Of a DNA stretch of 64,000 bases, positions 46,300 through 57,552 are shown one piece after another; within the stretch, counting starts at the first letter, position 1; each line of letters opens with the position of its first letter. The DNA lies in contig SAXG01000025.1 in the NCBI GenBank assembly GCA_012932865.1, positions 558,001-622,000 on the forward strand, given 5' to 3'. The stretch comes from Amylostereum areolatum. Lineage: Eukaryota; Basidiomycota; Agaricomycetes; Russulales; Stereaceae. A program made the position numbers and the translations under genes. A model generated the notes under the pieces. It saw only the letters and a program-made list of their open reading frames with translations. It ran no database searches and was not told where the DNA came from.

Positions 46300-46830
46300 A
46301 TGCTCGGAACGCTCTCAGTCTCGTCACCATCGTCCCTTCTGCTGAGATCATTGGCCGAACGCGCCAGCGCATCCGTCACGGTTTCCACGTCCACTCTCCC
46401 TCACTACGCACAAACTCGGGGCGTATCGTCCTCGCCATACGGACGCAGTCACGTCTGGCGCCATCGCCCGCGCAAGCTTCCCAATGCGGTTGTGCCACAA
46501 TTCCCTCAAAAAGTCATCCGCTCCGATGGCTCTAGCTTTATCCACTGGACAACTTCCCCGCGCTCCCTCTTGCGACTTACGCGTGACGTGACCAACGCGC
46601 CAGTATGGAACATCAGTATTCTCACCGGTGAGGGTGCCCAGGAGGAGAGCGCAACAACCGGTCGGTTGGGCAGATTCAACAGAAGGTTTGCGCAGGAGGA
46701 AGTGGACTGGATGGCGGAGGCGGAGGGCCCGGATGGACCTGCACCGGTGAAGGAGAGGGTGAAGGTTGAAGAGGAGAAAGGAACGAAGGCCGAAGGGAAT
46801 AAAGGTGACAAGGGGAAGAAGAAGGCATGA
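46300..46830 (+). CDS. MRPL36: mitochondrial ribosomal protein bL31m (MRPL36-like)
   Basis: Single exon, 176 residues. An N-terminal Arg/Ser-rich mitochondrial presequence (residues 1-55) is followed by the bL31 core: FPQKVIRSDGSSFIHWTTSP, LTRDVTNAPVWN, and GRLGRFNRRFA. The C-terminus is a Lys/Glu-rich tail as in fungal MRPL36. Component of the large mitoribosomal subunit. Shares a short bidirectional promoter with the TFIIIC subunit gene. Confidence 0.85.
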   Translation: MLGTLSVSSPSSLLLRSLAERASASVTVSTSTLPHYAQTRGVSSSPYGRSHVWRHRPRKLPNAVVPQFPQKVIRSDGSSFIHWTTSPRSLLRLTRDVTNAPVWNISILTGEGAQEESATTGRLGRFNRRFAQEEVDWMAEAEGPDGPAPVKERVKVEEEKGTKAEGNKGDKGKKKA

Positions 46831-48668
46831 GCTGTGAGCAGATTCTTTCTACGCAGCCACCCTTACCGGTCCTCATGATTGGTTTCTCTCTAGATCGTGT
46901 TTTTTTTCATTGGCTTCACCATTCCCATATATCATTGCATAATTATCCTTCTGTCCCATCGACTTGCCTTACCAGGTACCGCCAGTACGCTGCTTCTCAT
47001 ACGCATCAACCTTCTCGCCTTGCCGCCTCAAAACACTCAGGATGCGTCACTCTCAACTTAGGCCAACTTGATTCGCCGCGGTAGAATCTCCTTCAGTCCG
47101 ATACTCGAGAAATTCGACGCGTTGAAGGACGGTTGGTACTCAGTTTCCTTGATCTCTTTGCCCCCCAGATTCCTTCTCGATCATGAGGAGTATGTCTGTC
47201 GACGACTCGGCGCCTCGAGACAAATGGTTCCCGTAACCCCGTTGGAGCGAATGTTGATTTTGGGCGCTTGAGGCGGCGCGTAGGCGCGGCAGGGTGCGAA
47301 GGGGTGCATGACGGAAGACTTCCGCTGCCGTATACCCTCTCCCTTGCATTCACCGTCGATGTGCTTGACAACCTTTGACAACCACTCTGGCCATTACTAC
47401 CTAGCACTCCTGGACTTTTTTTAGCTCACATTTCATCGCGTCATTCCTTAACGCTCTGCGGCCATCCGCCAGGTATGCAGGGGAATAAGGGACATCAGCT
47501 GCAGTCTGCAGGCTTGAGGCCATACCACAACTCGGGATGCATATATATGTGTACGTCCGCACTAGTTCCACGTCCACCTTTTCTGGATGTAATTTCGGGT
47601 CACTCATCCGATATGTATACGTTACAGTGAGTCTGCGACGGTATCCAACATATGTATTCGGGATATGGTCCAGACCATTTGCTTGTGGTCAACCAACGCA
47701 ATGCACCTTCTCCAGGCCTTCCTGAAGTGATGTATACGGCCTCAAACGGCCTTCGCTCCGCTTGCTCCCATCGAACAGGTTTCGAGGTCGACGTCCATCA
47801 ACGACCCGTGGGCACTCAATTAACCACTAACGTGAAGTGAAACGGGGTTGGACAGGAATACACTGAAATTACTACAGTTTCCGCTCTCGTTCATCGCACG
47901 GTTGTCGTGTCCCATAAGGCCTAATGCTCAGATATATCCGAGGGTAAGCGTGATGTTTGACCGGACTGTCCACTTCACCGCGTTTCATGTCAAACCTCTG
48001 TTGTGTTACTCAACTTACCCACTCCAGCTCTTCCACTCCAGTACTACATGCGGCCCCCACAAGACCGGATGGTGCAGGCAAGGTGTTCTCGTTTATTTTT
48101 ATCTGAGCGCTCGAGCTTCGGTCACTTCCTGCCCCCGTGCCAAAGGATTCTGAATACCGACACCGGCACGGCGTTTAGTCCGTTCGAAGATCCGCACGAT
48201 GTGTACACGATGCCCTTTCGAGAGCGTAAGTCCAATCCATGAGCTCGGTCCTTTCGGTATATTATTACCCTTGACAATGGTGTACTCTAGCCTCTAGGCC
48301 ACCAGCAGTTGCGCAAAGCATCATTGTATGTTACGCTGTGCCCTCAGAGTGCTGCCGGTGGTGTGAGTGACCGTGGCTATGGCGCGTGAACGGAACCAAG
48401 TGCGATCCTGATTCCACACATCACGCGCCAGGGTATCGGACGCTCCGTCAATTGCACCGTGACAGATTCATCAAAATGGGTCGTCAATTTCCCTTCATAT
48501 GCGTAGTTTTGACGATGTAGGATACGTATCATGCATCATATGCATTCTCGAGATGAGGACCCTGTTTCTTACTCTTGCCGTACAGATGGCGCTGACCACA
48601 GGCTTCCTCGCCATTCGTGAACTAATTTCGCGGTACTTATGCAGACGCGCACAGCCTGGACGACAGAG
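46831..48668. other. intergenic
   Basis: No gene supported in 1.8 kb. Open frames on both strands are short and without coding bias. Confidence 0.45.
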
Positions 48669-48676
48669 TATAAAAA
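48669..48676 (+). promoter_or_regulatory. TATA box of the small secreted protein gene
   Basis: TATAAAAA, 94 bp upstream of the start codon at 48763, followed by a C/T-rich initiator region: the usual promoter of a highly expressed fungal secreted-protein gene. Confidence 0.6.
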
Positions 48677-48762
48677 CCTCAGCCTGCGACCATCTAATCC
48701 TCAGCTCAGCAACCCCTCTCTCCAGTTCTCAATCGTCCTAACCACTTCCTCGTTTATCAGCC

Positions 48763-49372
48763 ATGAAATTCTCTGCCCTCCTCGCATTCACCGTCGCCTC
48801 CATCGGCCTGGTCGCTGCCACGCCCCCTGCCATGCCTGCGGTCTCCGCTCGCTCTGGCGACGGCCTCGTCGCCCTCAACAAGCGATCAGGATGTGGCTCG
48901 ACGGGCCCTCTCGGTACAGGCCACTTCGAATGGTTCATCGATGTCTCGTGCACCCCGGGAGCGGGAATGTAGGTTATTGCATACTTTCATTTTGGCCCTC
49001 TGTTTCGAACCGTGTTTCCCTTCACAGGACGTGCCAGGCCACAGATGCTAGTGGCTGCGAACCGGGTAAAGCCAGCAAGATCGGATCCATGGAGGTCGAT
49101 GTGTGTCACATTCCTCAGGTCTTTGTTGTGGAATAAATATCGACTAATCTCGGCCTGTTGGTGAACAGGACCCGAATGACACCCAACAGTTTGCGAAGCA
49201 GAAGAACACGAACACTGTCGGCTTCACCTGCCCCCCTGGGGGCCAGGTTCGTTGCCAAGCAAACTTCAACGACAACGATGACGGCCCGAACTACAGTCTC
49301 CGTGGCAAGTTTCTGTTCTTCTCTGTACCTCAAACGGGCTCATGAACTTATGTTCTTTCCTCAGTTTTCTGA
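48763..49372 (+). CDS. small secreted cysteine-containing protein
   Basis: Not recognised as a named family. Exons 48763-48968, 49028-49100, 49169-49304, 49365-49372 (140 residues). Signal peptide MKFSALLAFTVASIGLVAAT, a possible Kex2 site LNKR/SGCG at about 41-44, and six Cys in the mature part (SGCG, DVSCTPG, MTCQ, SGCEPG, FTCPPGGQ, VRCQ), enough for three disulphides. Under 150 residues with a strong TATA promoter, it fits the class of fungal small secreted proteins. The last intron is best explained by a GC donor (GCAAGT at 49305); with a GT donor four bases earlier (GTGGCA) the end would be LLF instead of LRVF. Confidence 0.75.
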
Positions 49373-49825
49373 ACGACTGCTGGACATCAGATGATATCGG
49401 TACATACCAGAGTTGAGTGACAGAGTCAATCATGTTCGAAGGATGAACGATGTTATAATTCTGGAGAGTTCGATATCTGATTGTTACCGTTCCCTGCGCT
49501 TCACCGTTGATATGCCTCGTATGTTTCATCGTTGGGTGTGGACGTTATGATTGTAGTAATTGTAACCGCTGCCACCTATTATCAGATTTGCGTGAAACGA
49601 CCGAAGGTGTTGGACTCCTCGGGTCGACGGACTCGAATCACTTACATAGTATGTACGGGCAGGTGTGCCACACTTGAAAGAATCAAACTGAAAACTCCGC
49701 CGCCGCGTCATCACGTGATTTCCTGATTAAACGGTTCGAATTCCGGGAGCATTGTTCAGTGCTCTAACGTTAACCACTACCACGTCGATCCCTCCTCCAC
49801 CCGTGCATAGAAGCGACGGTGCGCC

Positions 49826-50380
49826 ATGGCATTACCCAAAGTCCCCACATCGCAATACACCGCTGACGAGTTTCTTATCTGCGGCGGCTCGATCCTCTTC
49901 CGCAACCTTCCTCCCTCTTCCCCTCTCGAGATCTGCCTCCTTTTTCATTCGACGCGTCAAGAATGGATTCTTCCCAAGGGTAGAAAAGATCAGGACGAAA
50001 GCATCTCCAATGCAGCCATACGAGAGACCTACGAGGAGACCGGATACCCGTGCAAGCTGCTACCCGTGAAGATGGAGACGCGCGCCCCCTCGGTGGGATC
50101 ACAAACGAAGGATGCAGTGGTGCTGGTCGAGGAGTGCTGCGAGCCATTCATGATGACGCTACGCCAAGTCAATGAACGCAATGTGAAGCTCATATGGTGG
50201 TATATCACGGTCGTCGATGGCGAGCGCGTGGATGGCACCCAGACCGCGGTGGAGAACTACGTGCCACGGTTCATGCCTGTAGACGAGGCGCTTCAAAGTG
50301 CGGAATTTCAGAGCGATCGGGACGTCATCGAGCGTGCGATAAAGCTTGTCGTGGACACTTATAGCCCTCGGACCGCGTAG
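49826..50380 (+). CDS. Nudix hydrolase
   Basis: Single exon, 184 residues. The Nudix box is complete: Gly52, Glu58, Arg66-Glu67, Glu70-Glu71, Gly73 within GRKDQDESISNAAIRETYEE followed by TGYP. Upstream, CGGSILFRN and ICLLFHSTRQEWILPKGRKD form the usual strands, and WWYITVVDGERVDGTQ follows. The layout resembles diadenosine/diphosphoinositol polyphosphate hydrolases (the WILPKG approach to the box), but the substrate cannot be fixed. Probably a cytosolic house-cleaning or signalling enzyme needing Mg2+ or Mn2+. Confidence 0.9.
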   Translation: MALPKVPTSQYTADEFLICGGSILFRNLPPSSPLEICLLFHSTRQEWILPKGRKDQDESISNAAIRETYEETGYPCKLLPVKMETRAPSVGSQTKDAVVLVEECCEPFMMTLRQVNERNVKLIWWYITVVDGERVDGTQTAVENYVPRFMPVDEALQSAEFQSDRDVIERAIKLVVDTYSPRTA

Positions 50381-50932
50381 AGGATCCTTCTTGCATACAG
50401 TGCGTTTTCTCCGTGATCTATTTTGGTTTGTATCGCTACTTGTACTATATTCAGGATTCCATGTAATTAGATTTCTAATACAAGAGGTTTCCGGGTCGTG
50501 ATCTGGTTCTCGCGCAGTTTGTCAATGTTTGAAGCGTTTGTCGGGAAGATCCCCGGAAAGCAAGCCACACAGCTTTGCCGCAAGTTTTGTTACTTCCTGT
50601 GACGTCCCAACCGCCCCCTTCCCATGACCTTTATCCAGCGATCGTCCTCGTTTCCTGGTTCACGTGTGTTGTGACATATTAACCCTTAATACAGCTGTGA
50701 GTCTCCCTGCCGTTCACATTGACCTAGCGGCTACTCACAGTGGTCTAATAAAGGAAAGGGCATAAGAAGAGACCTCCGATTATCATGCGTACGGCATCTA
50801 TAACAGGGTCATGCACAACCGCTCGACTCATTTCGCGGCAGATCCTCTGGACTCCCTCGGTCGAAAGAAGCTTGCCAAGGACAGATATAAGTCAGGTTTA
50901 TGTCGGCAGCAAATTCCATCCCAACCCCAATC

Positions 50933-52413
50933 ATGAAAGTAACATCTTCGTTTGTTCTGGCTTTCTTGGCGGCGTCCGCCAACGCTCATACCCGCGTCTG
51001 GGGTGTCTGGCTGAACGGAGAGTTCCAGTGAGTCTTTCATGTCGTTTGGTTGCTCGACCTGGGAGTGATCCTAAATTCGGTTCACAGAGGCGACGGTCGT
51101 GGGATTTATGTGCGCTCCCCGCCGACTGACGACGTACGTTGATTGTCACCTGCCACGACTGGTTATGATAACCCATCCAAACGTCGGGTTTAGCCAGTGA
51201 AAGACCTCACTTCGGATGCAATGGCGTGCAACGGTAAGCAGTCGAAGGACGTTTGTTTTGCGCGGCTACCTATTGTATCTTCTAGTGAACAACGTTCCGG
51301 TGCCCACCACCGTTCAAGTGCAAGCTGGGGATGAATTCACCTTCGAATGTGAATCCCATTTACCAGTTTGGAGCATAAGTTCTAACTCCCACATTTCGTG
51401 TTGCGCAGGGTACCATAACACTCGTGAGTGATTATCTCCTCGTATTCCCACAGAAGCTGGAACCAATACGCACGCGGGATAGGTGCGGACGACATCATTG
51501 CAGCTAGTCATCATGGACCAGGTGAATCCGTTCGCGCCAAATTACCCTGCTTAGCTGACCATCACTCTTCTAGTGCAAGTGTACATTGCGCCCACAAGCT
51601 CCAATGGCACGGGCGACGTTTGGGTCAAACTGTGGAGCAAGGGTGCGTTCCGGTGGTTGGTCGTTTGTCTAGTCTCTTGAACAAACATGATCCGTCAGGG
51701 TATGCAAACGGGACATGGGGAACAGATGATGTGGAGGCCACCATCGGTAGGTTTACTAGTTCAATGCCATTGCGCATTTCCTGGTTGAGTCGGTTGTTGA
51801 AATATATGATAGGTCAGCACTCCATCATCATTCCCGAGATTTCGTCTGGCGAATTCCTTCTCAGAGGTTTGTCCCAACAAAGGTTATCAGTTTCACTTCA
51901 ACTGACGTCGCATTATCCTTCGTAGCCGAGATGATTGGAAAGTGTCTCATAATCTTGGTCTTTCATATGCGATCATGACCTCCGTTCGTAGCTCTTCACG
52001 AGGCAGATGCTCTCTACTCGCAGGACCCAGCTCGTGGCGCACAAAACTATCCGAGGCACGCCCTTTCACAGGAAAATCCACGATCATCAACTGACGATTG
52101 AAGTTCAGCTGCACCCAGATCAACATTACTTCCAATAGCACTACGCCTCTCCCCCCTGGTGTTGCGTTCCCTGGTATGTTGTACACCCATCTGCTGGACC
52201 TTCTACGTCCCAACAGGTCTCCAGGTGCTTACACCGATGATACTCCTGGTAAGAACCTTGTAAAAGTTCGCCATGGCGCAGAGAATGACGGAGATTCTGG
52301 TAGGTATCCATTTCAACATCTATGAGGCAGACCCCTCGACCTACATCGCGCCCGGCCCCAACGTCTCCTCCATCTCTGCCGGCGGGTTTATTAGCCATGT
52401 TGGTGACGCTTAG
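50933..52413 (+). CDS. AA9 lytic polysaccharide monooxygenase (one donor site mutated to GA)
   Basis: Secreted copper enzyme that cleaves cellulose or related glucans oxidatively. Signal peptide MKVTSSFVLAFLAASANA is followed by His19, the N-terminal copper ligand after cleavage. The second copper His lies in ASHHGPVQVYIAP, and GAQNYPSCTQINI holds the Gln-x-Tyr active-site pair. No CBM1 is seen; the end is SSISAGGFISHVGDA. About a dozen short exons join in frame, one only 15 nt (51409-51423). Two introns are non-standard: 52056-52108 has a GC donor (GCACGC) with a CTGAC branch site, and 51938-51991 begins GAAAGT, one base from GTAAGT. Without removing the latter the frame does not reach ALHEADALYSQDPARGAQNY. 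A TATAA lies at 50886. Confidence 0.87.
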
Positions 52414-52728
52414 AATATGGAGGGTCCCCGAGAAGTAAATTCCTATTCAATTCATGTACTACTTATCTCCTTTCGCCTGCCAAACAATGACGCATGTAGA
52501 GTACTTACATGTGGTTCATGTGCCATGTGGTGTTACGAAGGCGCTGCTGAGTCATGCGTCTGACGTTGTATTTTCTGTCCCCTTTGACTGTTCACCGCGT
52601 TCACCAAAGGGGCCAAAGTCTTTTCACCGTCATCCATCCACATGGCAAGGTGTCTTTGTTCAGTATTTGCCAGAGGGTGGCATCTACCTATCCTATAAGT
52701 ACTGCCCCATCTCCGTCCCCGTCAAGAC

Positions 52729-54507
52729 ATGTCTCCCACTGGCAGTAGTTCTCCCACATCCCCTACTCCTTCGCCCAGCACGTCTTCCTCGTTCTGTTCT
52801 ATGTCTTCTCCGATCAACTCTCCTCCTCTCGATCCCAGTGTCAGAAGTCCTCTGTATTTGGGTTCAAGTGGCTTCAATGTTGACGGTATGGACGTCTCCG
52901 ACGCGCCGCTCAACGTCGCCCTAGTCAGTGCAGCTCTGGTGCAGCTATTCGGGACAGGACGGACGCAGGGCTGCCGAAAGTGAAACACTCTAGATTCTGG
53001 TTTGAAGATGGGAACGTGGTCTTTCTGGTACGCAGTTTCCTCTCATGTCGTAGTATTCTTTTTGTTAACACTTGCCGCGGCCCGCAGGTCGAGGGTGTGC
53101 TCTATAAAATTCACCGCTATTTCTTCCTCCGGGACTCGGCGAGGTTCGAGTATCTCATCACTCAATCCATTGCCACCAAATGGCTTCCTCCACTATCACC
53201 AGGCTGGGTGCAGTACCGTGGAGCTGATGGAAAACCTGTCTACGTCAACGCTGTTAGCAAACAAACATCGGTCGAACGCCCGCCGTGTCTCTGGTCCGTC
53301 GATTTTGGTATCCCAGGAGAACAGGCCGTTGCATTGGACGATGTAACCGCCAAGCAGTTCGACGCGTTCTTATCGGTCCTGTATCCCTTGTGCGCCCCCC
53401 TTACTGTTTACCGCGAACTATTCATTGACGTGTACCTCTCCTAGAAACTTCGACTCGGGCGATCTGTCCTCTCAACAGGATTGGGTCTCTGTTCTCGAGC
53501 TTGCCACACGCTGGGACTTCACTTCCATCCGCCTTCGCGCCATTCGCGCCATTGACCCAACGATAGACGCTTTTGGTCGTCTCAAGCTTGCTCGCTTATG
53601 CAGAGTCGAGGAATGGGTACAGCCTGCTCTCGTGGAGCTGTGTATGCGCAAGTCTCCCCTTGGCCTTTCCGAAATCAAGGAGATGGATCACGAAGACGTT
53701 GCACTGGTGATGCACATCAAGGAAACCGTACAGACGGTCTTACGCCCGTGGCTCGCCACATGCATGAATATAGATACTCTTGTTCGCAAGTGGAATCCGA
53801 AGGATGGTCTAGAAGCCGTTGTGCAGGCAGTGATATCCATGAATTCCTCACCGCCTCCTCCACAGGAAACGGTGGCAAAGTCGAGCAAAACCAGTTCCGC
53901 GACCGGAAACCCTCTGGTGGCCATTTCGCCAGCACCCGTGGCGTTTGGATCCCAACCTCTTCGTAATATGACGAATGTAGGGTTTTCTCCACAGTCTGTT
54001 CCTTCCCAAGCCACAGAATCCCGAACGACGGCCTCGTTATCAATTCCCAAGTCAAGCGCACAGGATCCCATTCCCAACACCTCCCCCTCTACATCCAAAC
54101 GGCCCTGGTCTGATTTCCAAGGCTTCATTACCCCGGAGATCGAAGTGTCTTCCCGCTCTACAGCTACACCGCCCATCGATCCAACCAGCGCCCAGGCGAG
54201 ATCGACCGACGAAGCGAACGTTGCTGGATCTCCTATCTCCTCCACTTTCCCCCCCACATCGATACCGTTCTCGCCCTTCACTTTCGACGTGAACACAGCT
54301 CCTTCTCAATCTATTCCGCTATCCGTTAGCCAGCATCATAGAGAGAAGTCCTTGTCTTCATCTCCTTCGGCGTCGCGGCTCTCCACTGCAAGTCTGTCGA
54401 AGTCACTGGCCACCAGGCCGACGAAACCGCTTCCCAAAACAACGTTGGAGAGCAAGGGCGATGGTCCAGTGCCGCCGTTCGGTCAGATGGACGATGCGCC
54501 CGCGTAG
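52729..54507 (+). CDS. BTB/POZ protein with degenerate WW insert, copy at 52.7 kb
   Basis: Exons 52729-52885, 52945-53027, 53088-53389, 53445-54507 (534 residues). The Ser/Pro-rich start is followed by SRFWFEDGNVVFL, then VEGVLYKIHRYFFLRDSARF. The insert contains LSPGWVQYRGADGKPVYVNA and SKQTSVERPP: the first Trp (120), Gly, Tyr-Val-Asn and Pro-Pro of a WW remain, but Val142 stands where the second Trp should be. BTB closes with DDVTAKQFDAFLSVLYPL. Helical part: DWVSVLELATRWDFTSIRLR, FGRLKLARLCRVEEWVQP, ALVELCMRKSPLGLSEIKEM; a long Ser/Pro/Thr-rich tail follows. An extra intron (52886-52944) splits the N-terminal tail. Convergent codon and intron plan with the 34.2-kb gene. Confidence 0.87.
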
Positions 54508-54870
54508 GACTCCTTATTTTGGGGCTTCCAAGCTTCTAATCGTACTCTTGTCACTATATGCGATACGCTCCCCAAAATTATCGTGATGCCTAGCCTATCC
54601 TGACCCATCTCTCTCCAACGCATATCATTCACTGCGAATCTGTACGGAGTAGAGTGCTCAGTGTGGGAGGCCTTTTGTCAACGTTATGTAATTATGCAAT
54701 CTAGACTGTGGAGACGTGGTGCCACTCAGCCGGTGCCAGCGACGGTGCCCCGGGATTAGGTTTGAATAAGCGCCCGCGTGGTTACGAAGCTGGGGGTCGC
54801 AGAACGCCCTTGAGGCTCGCGCCCTCTCTTGAGCTCAGCCGCCGCCATCTGCCTCCATTGAAGCTTGACC

Positions 54871-56779
54871 ATGGATTCGTCGACCTCCATTGGCTCCCCT
54901 GATCCGCAGGAGCTTCTCTCTTCCTCTCTGGCCAAGCTCGACCAAATCATATCCCAAACCTGCCAGGGACGCGCTCCGCCCTTGAGCGCGAGCAATGTTA
55001 TACCGGCGGCAACGAAGACTGGCGTGAATGCTAGCCTTTACATGCCCCCTGCACTGTCCCAAACGTCGACTATACCAAACTTTGCTCCTCCCGCAAAGCC
55101 AGTGCCTTTAATGGGTACGAACGTGCAGATCCCGCCGGCACCCCTAGGAACTCAGTGGCACAAGCGGTTCAACTTCTCAGACGGCACCGTTATCTTCACG
55201 GTACGTACTTCTTACGACGCTCTTATGCACTGTGTACTACCATCTAACATCCACCAATAGGTCGGCAATACGTCGTTCAGAGTTTATCGTCATTTCTTCG
55301 AGCGCGACTCGCCGTTGTTCGCTTCGGCGCTCACCCTGGGACTTTCTTCTTTCATTCCTGGGGGCGTTATTCCCGCGCCCAAGACGACTTTCATCCAAAC
55401 GAAACTGAGCGGCTCCAGCCTCCCGATCTCGATGCCTGTCCCCACTTTCTCACTCTCCAATGTCAGAGTAGACCAAATGGAAGCATTCCTCTCCGTTCTC
55501 TTCCCACTGTGAGCGCATTTTCAAAGCACTTGTGTGCACCGTTTAATCATTACACAGGGATTTCGACCATGGCGATCTAAACACGGAAATAGAGTGGTCT
55601 TCGGTCCTCAAGCTTGCCGATATGTGGCGCTTCAAGACCGTTCGTGGACGAGCGGTCCGGCAGCTAGATACCCTCGTATCCCCATTCCGACGCCTTATGT
55701 TGGCCTACGCATATAACATCGAAGAGTGGGTGACTCGTGCACTCGTCGAGCTCTGCGCTCGTGACGGGGCCCTTGCTCTCGAGGAGATCCAAGAGATGCG
55801 TCATGAAGACATTGCACTCGTTATCAATATCCGGGAGAAGGTTCTAGGGCTTTCGTCTTCGTTGTATCCGTCGCCACATTTGCGGCCATCCAGGGAATCC
55901 TTGTTCGCACAGGTTAATGAATGGCGCGCTCAAGCCCGGCTCCCACAGTCCGTCCTGGATACAGCGAAGCCCCTCAGCGAACCCCCGAAATTCGTTGAAG
56001 GTCCAAAGACATCGCCTGGAAAGGCGTCTATTGAACCCCAGGTCCAGCGAATGCTGGGCCGCCAACTCTCCAACGACAACGACAATCTCACGCAACGTAC
56101 TCCTCTTGTCCCTCCTTCTTCGTTCGCCCTGAACCACCAAGTTCCTCGTGCCATCGTTGCCATGCAACCCTCTGGGAATCAACCCTCTCCAGCCCATTTC
56201 TTGAGTACACACTACTCCGCATTGAACTCTTCGACCACTTCCAAAGCGGCGGCGACTTCGGGCATGTATCCCTCCTACTATCCAATGCCTTCCCACTACG
56301 ATAACATCTCTCGTGGGACGTTCAACCCCACGAGCTACGTGGCCTCTCTGACGGCAAAGTCATCTAATTCCGCCACAATGCCTATGAATATGAAACAACA
56401 ATATCCTGAGCTTCTAAACCTTGATTCGATGCAGCGTACGCTCCGGGACTATGTGAGCCTGCTTAACGGACGCTCGGCCACGGAAGCTACCCCATCTACC
56501 CCTACCGTGCCAGAAATCTTCCCCATTTCCGTCTCTCCCGCACAGGCGGCCGATCCCAGCAAGCTTTCTCCTACACCCCCTCCAAGTTTGGCCCCCAGCG
56601 CCACAACCTCTACGAGCACTACTGAGGCAAGGGCTCCTTCGAATGGTTCGCCCGAGCCGACCGCTCAGTCGTCTGAGGAAAACGCTGTCAAGGGATCGAA
56701 CGCTAAGGAGGATTCAGACGCTGAAGTCGTCGACGGGGGGGATTTTAGCGACTATAGCTCGATGTCATCCGACATCTGA
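54871..56779 (+). CDS. BTB/POZ protein with WW-free insert, copy at 54.9 kb
   Basis: Exons 54871-55200, 55261-55508, 55558-56779 (599 residues). N-terminal tail of about 95 residues, then HKRFNFSDGTVIFT; BTB VGNTSFRVYRHFFERDSPLF; the insert is a hydrophobic/Pro-rich stretch (LSSFIPGGVIPAPKTTF, SSLPISMPVPTF) with no trace of WW; BTB closes SNVRVDQMEAFLSVLFPL. Helices: EWSSVLKLADMWRFKTVRGR, LDTLVSPFRRLMLAYAYNIE, ALVELCARDGALALEEIQEM. The long C-terminal tail is Ser/Thr/Pro-rich and ends with an acidic cluster (DSDAEVVDGGDFSDYSSM). Confidence 0.87.
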
Positions 56780-57474
56780 AGTTACGCGTTGGTTTAGGAA
56801 TGCGTGCATTTTCCGTCTCTTCTGCTATTCTTCCGATATACGCTCTCCCGGGCATTCACCCATTGTTTAAATACGTCTTGCTCGTTTTTTCAGCGCGATT
56901 CTTGTTACGGTGGACTCGTCCGCGGCTGCGCATGCTGGTATGTACAAGTAACGGTCCTGCCAAGTTTGTCAGGCTCTTACTTTTTCTATATTCGTGTTTG
57001 CGATGTATGTAACTGTACCATTCGATATCCTTGGACGGCAGTGAAATCAATTTCATTTTGCTGCCTACTTCGCACGACTAAAGAGGACTTCCGGTATTGC
57101 GGGCCGAACGAGGAGGAACGTCCTGTCGATTTTGTTCGAACTTCAGCTTCCACCTGGTAGTACAACCCTTGCACTGCCCACTCCGAACCACCGTTCCATT
57201 CGTCGTTGTTTCTTCGTACTATCTTCGTGAATATCCTACCCAGGGCGTATTGCTCGCCAGGCATAAATGCAGACGACAACTCGGATGAAGACAGGGGAAA
57301 TGAGTCGGCAAACGACTTCCGGGAGTCGGACAGGAGTAATGCGATGAACCCGCCGGTGGGTTGTCCGAATGGTGTAAGGCGAGTGTCTCGTGTAAGACTC
57401 TGCGTGATCTATGGCTCATAAATCCACAGCGAGACATGTCTTGCGACATTCACCCCTATGCAGGACAGCACAGG
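56780..57474. other. intergenic between BTB copies
   Basis: No gene supported. Confidence 0.4.
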
Positions 57475-57480
57475 TATAAA
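57475..57480 (+). promoter_or_regulatory. TATA box of the 57.5-kb BTB gene
   Basis: TATAAA, 78 bp upstream of the start codon at 57553. Confidence 0.5.
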
Positions 57481-57552
57481 GGTTGCTCGCATGCATCCCC
57501 CCTGTTCGACGAGAAGGCCGTGTTCCTCTAAGGACTCCCCTCGTTATCTTCC

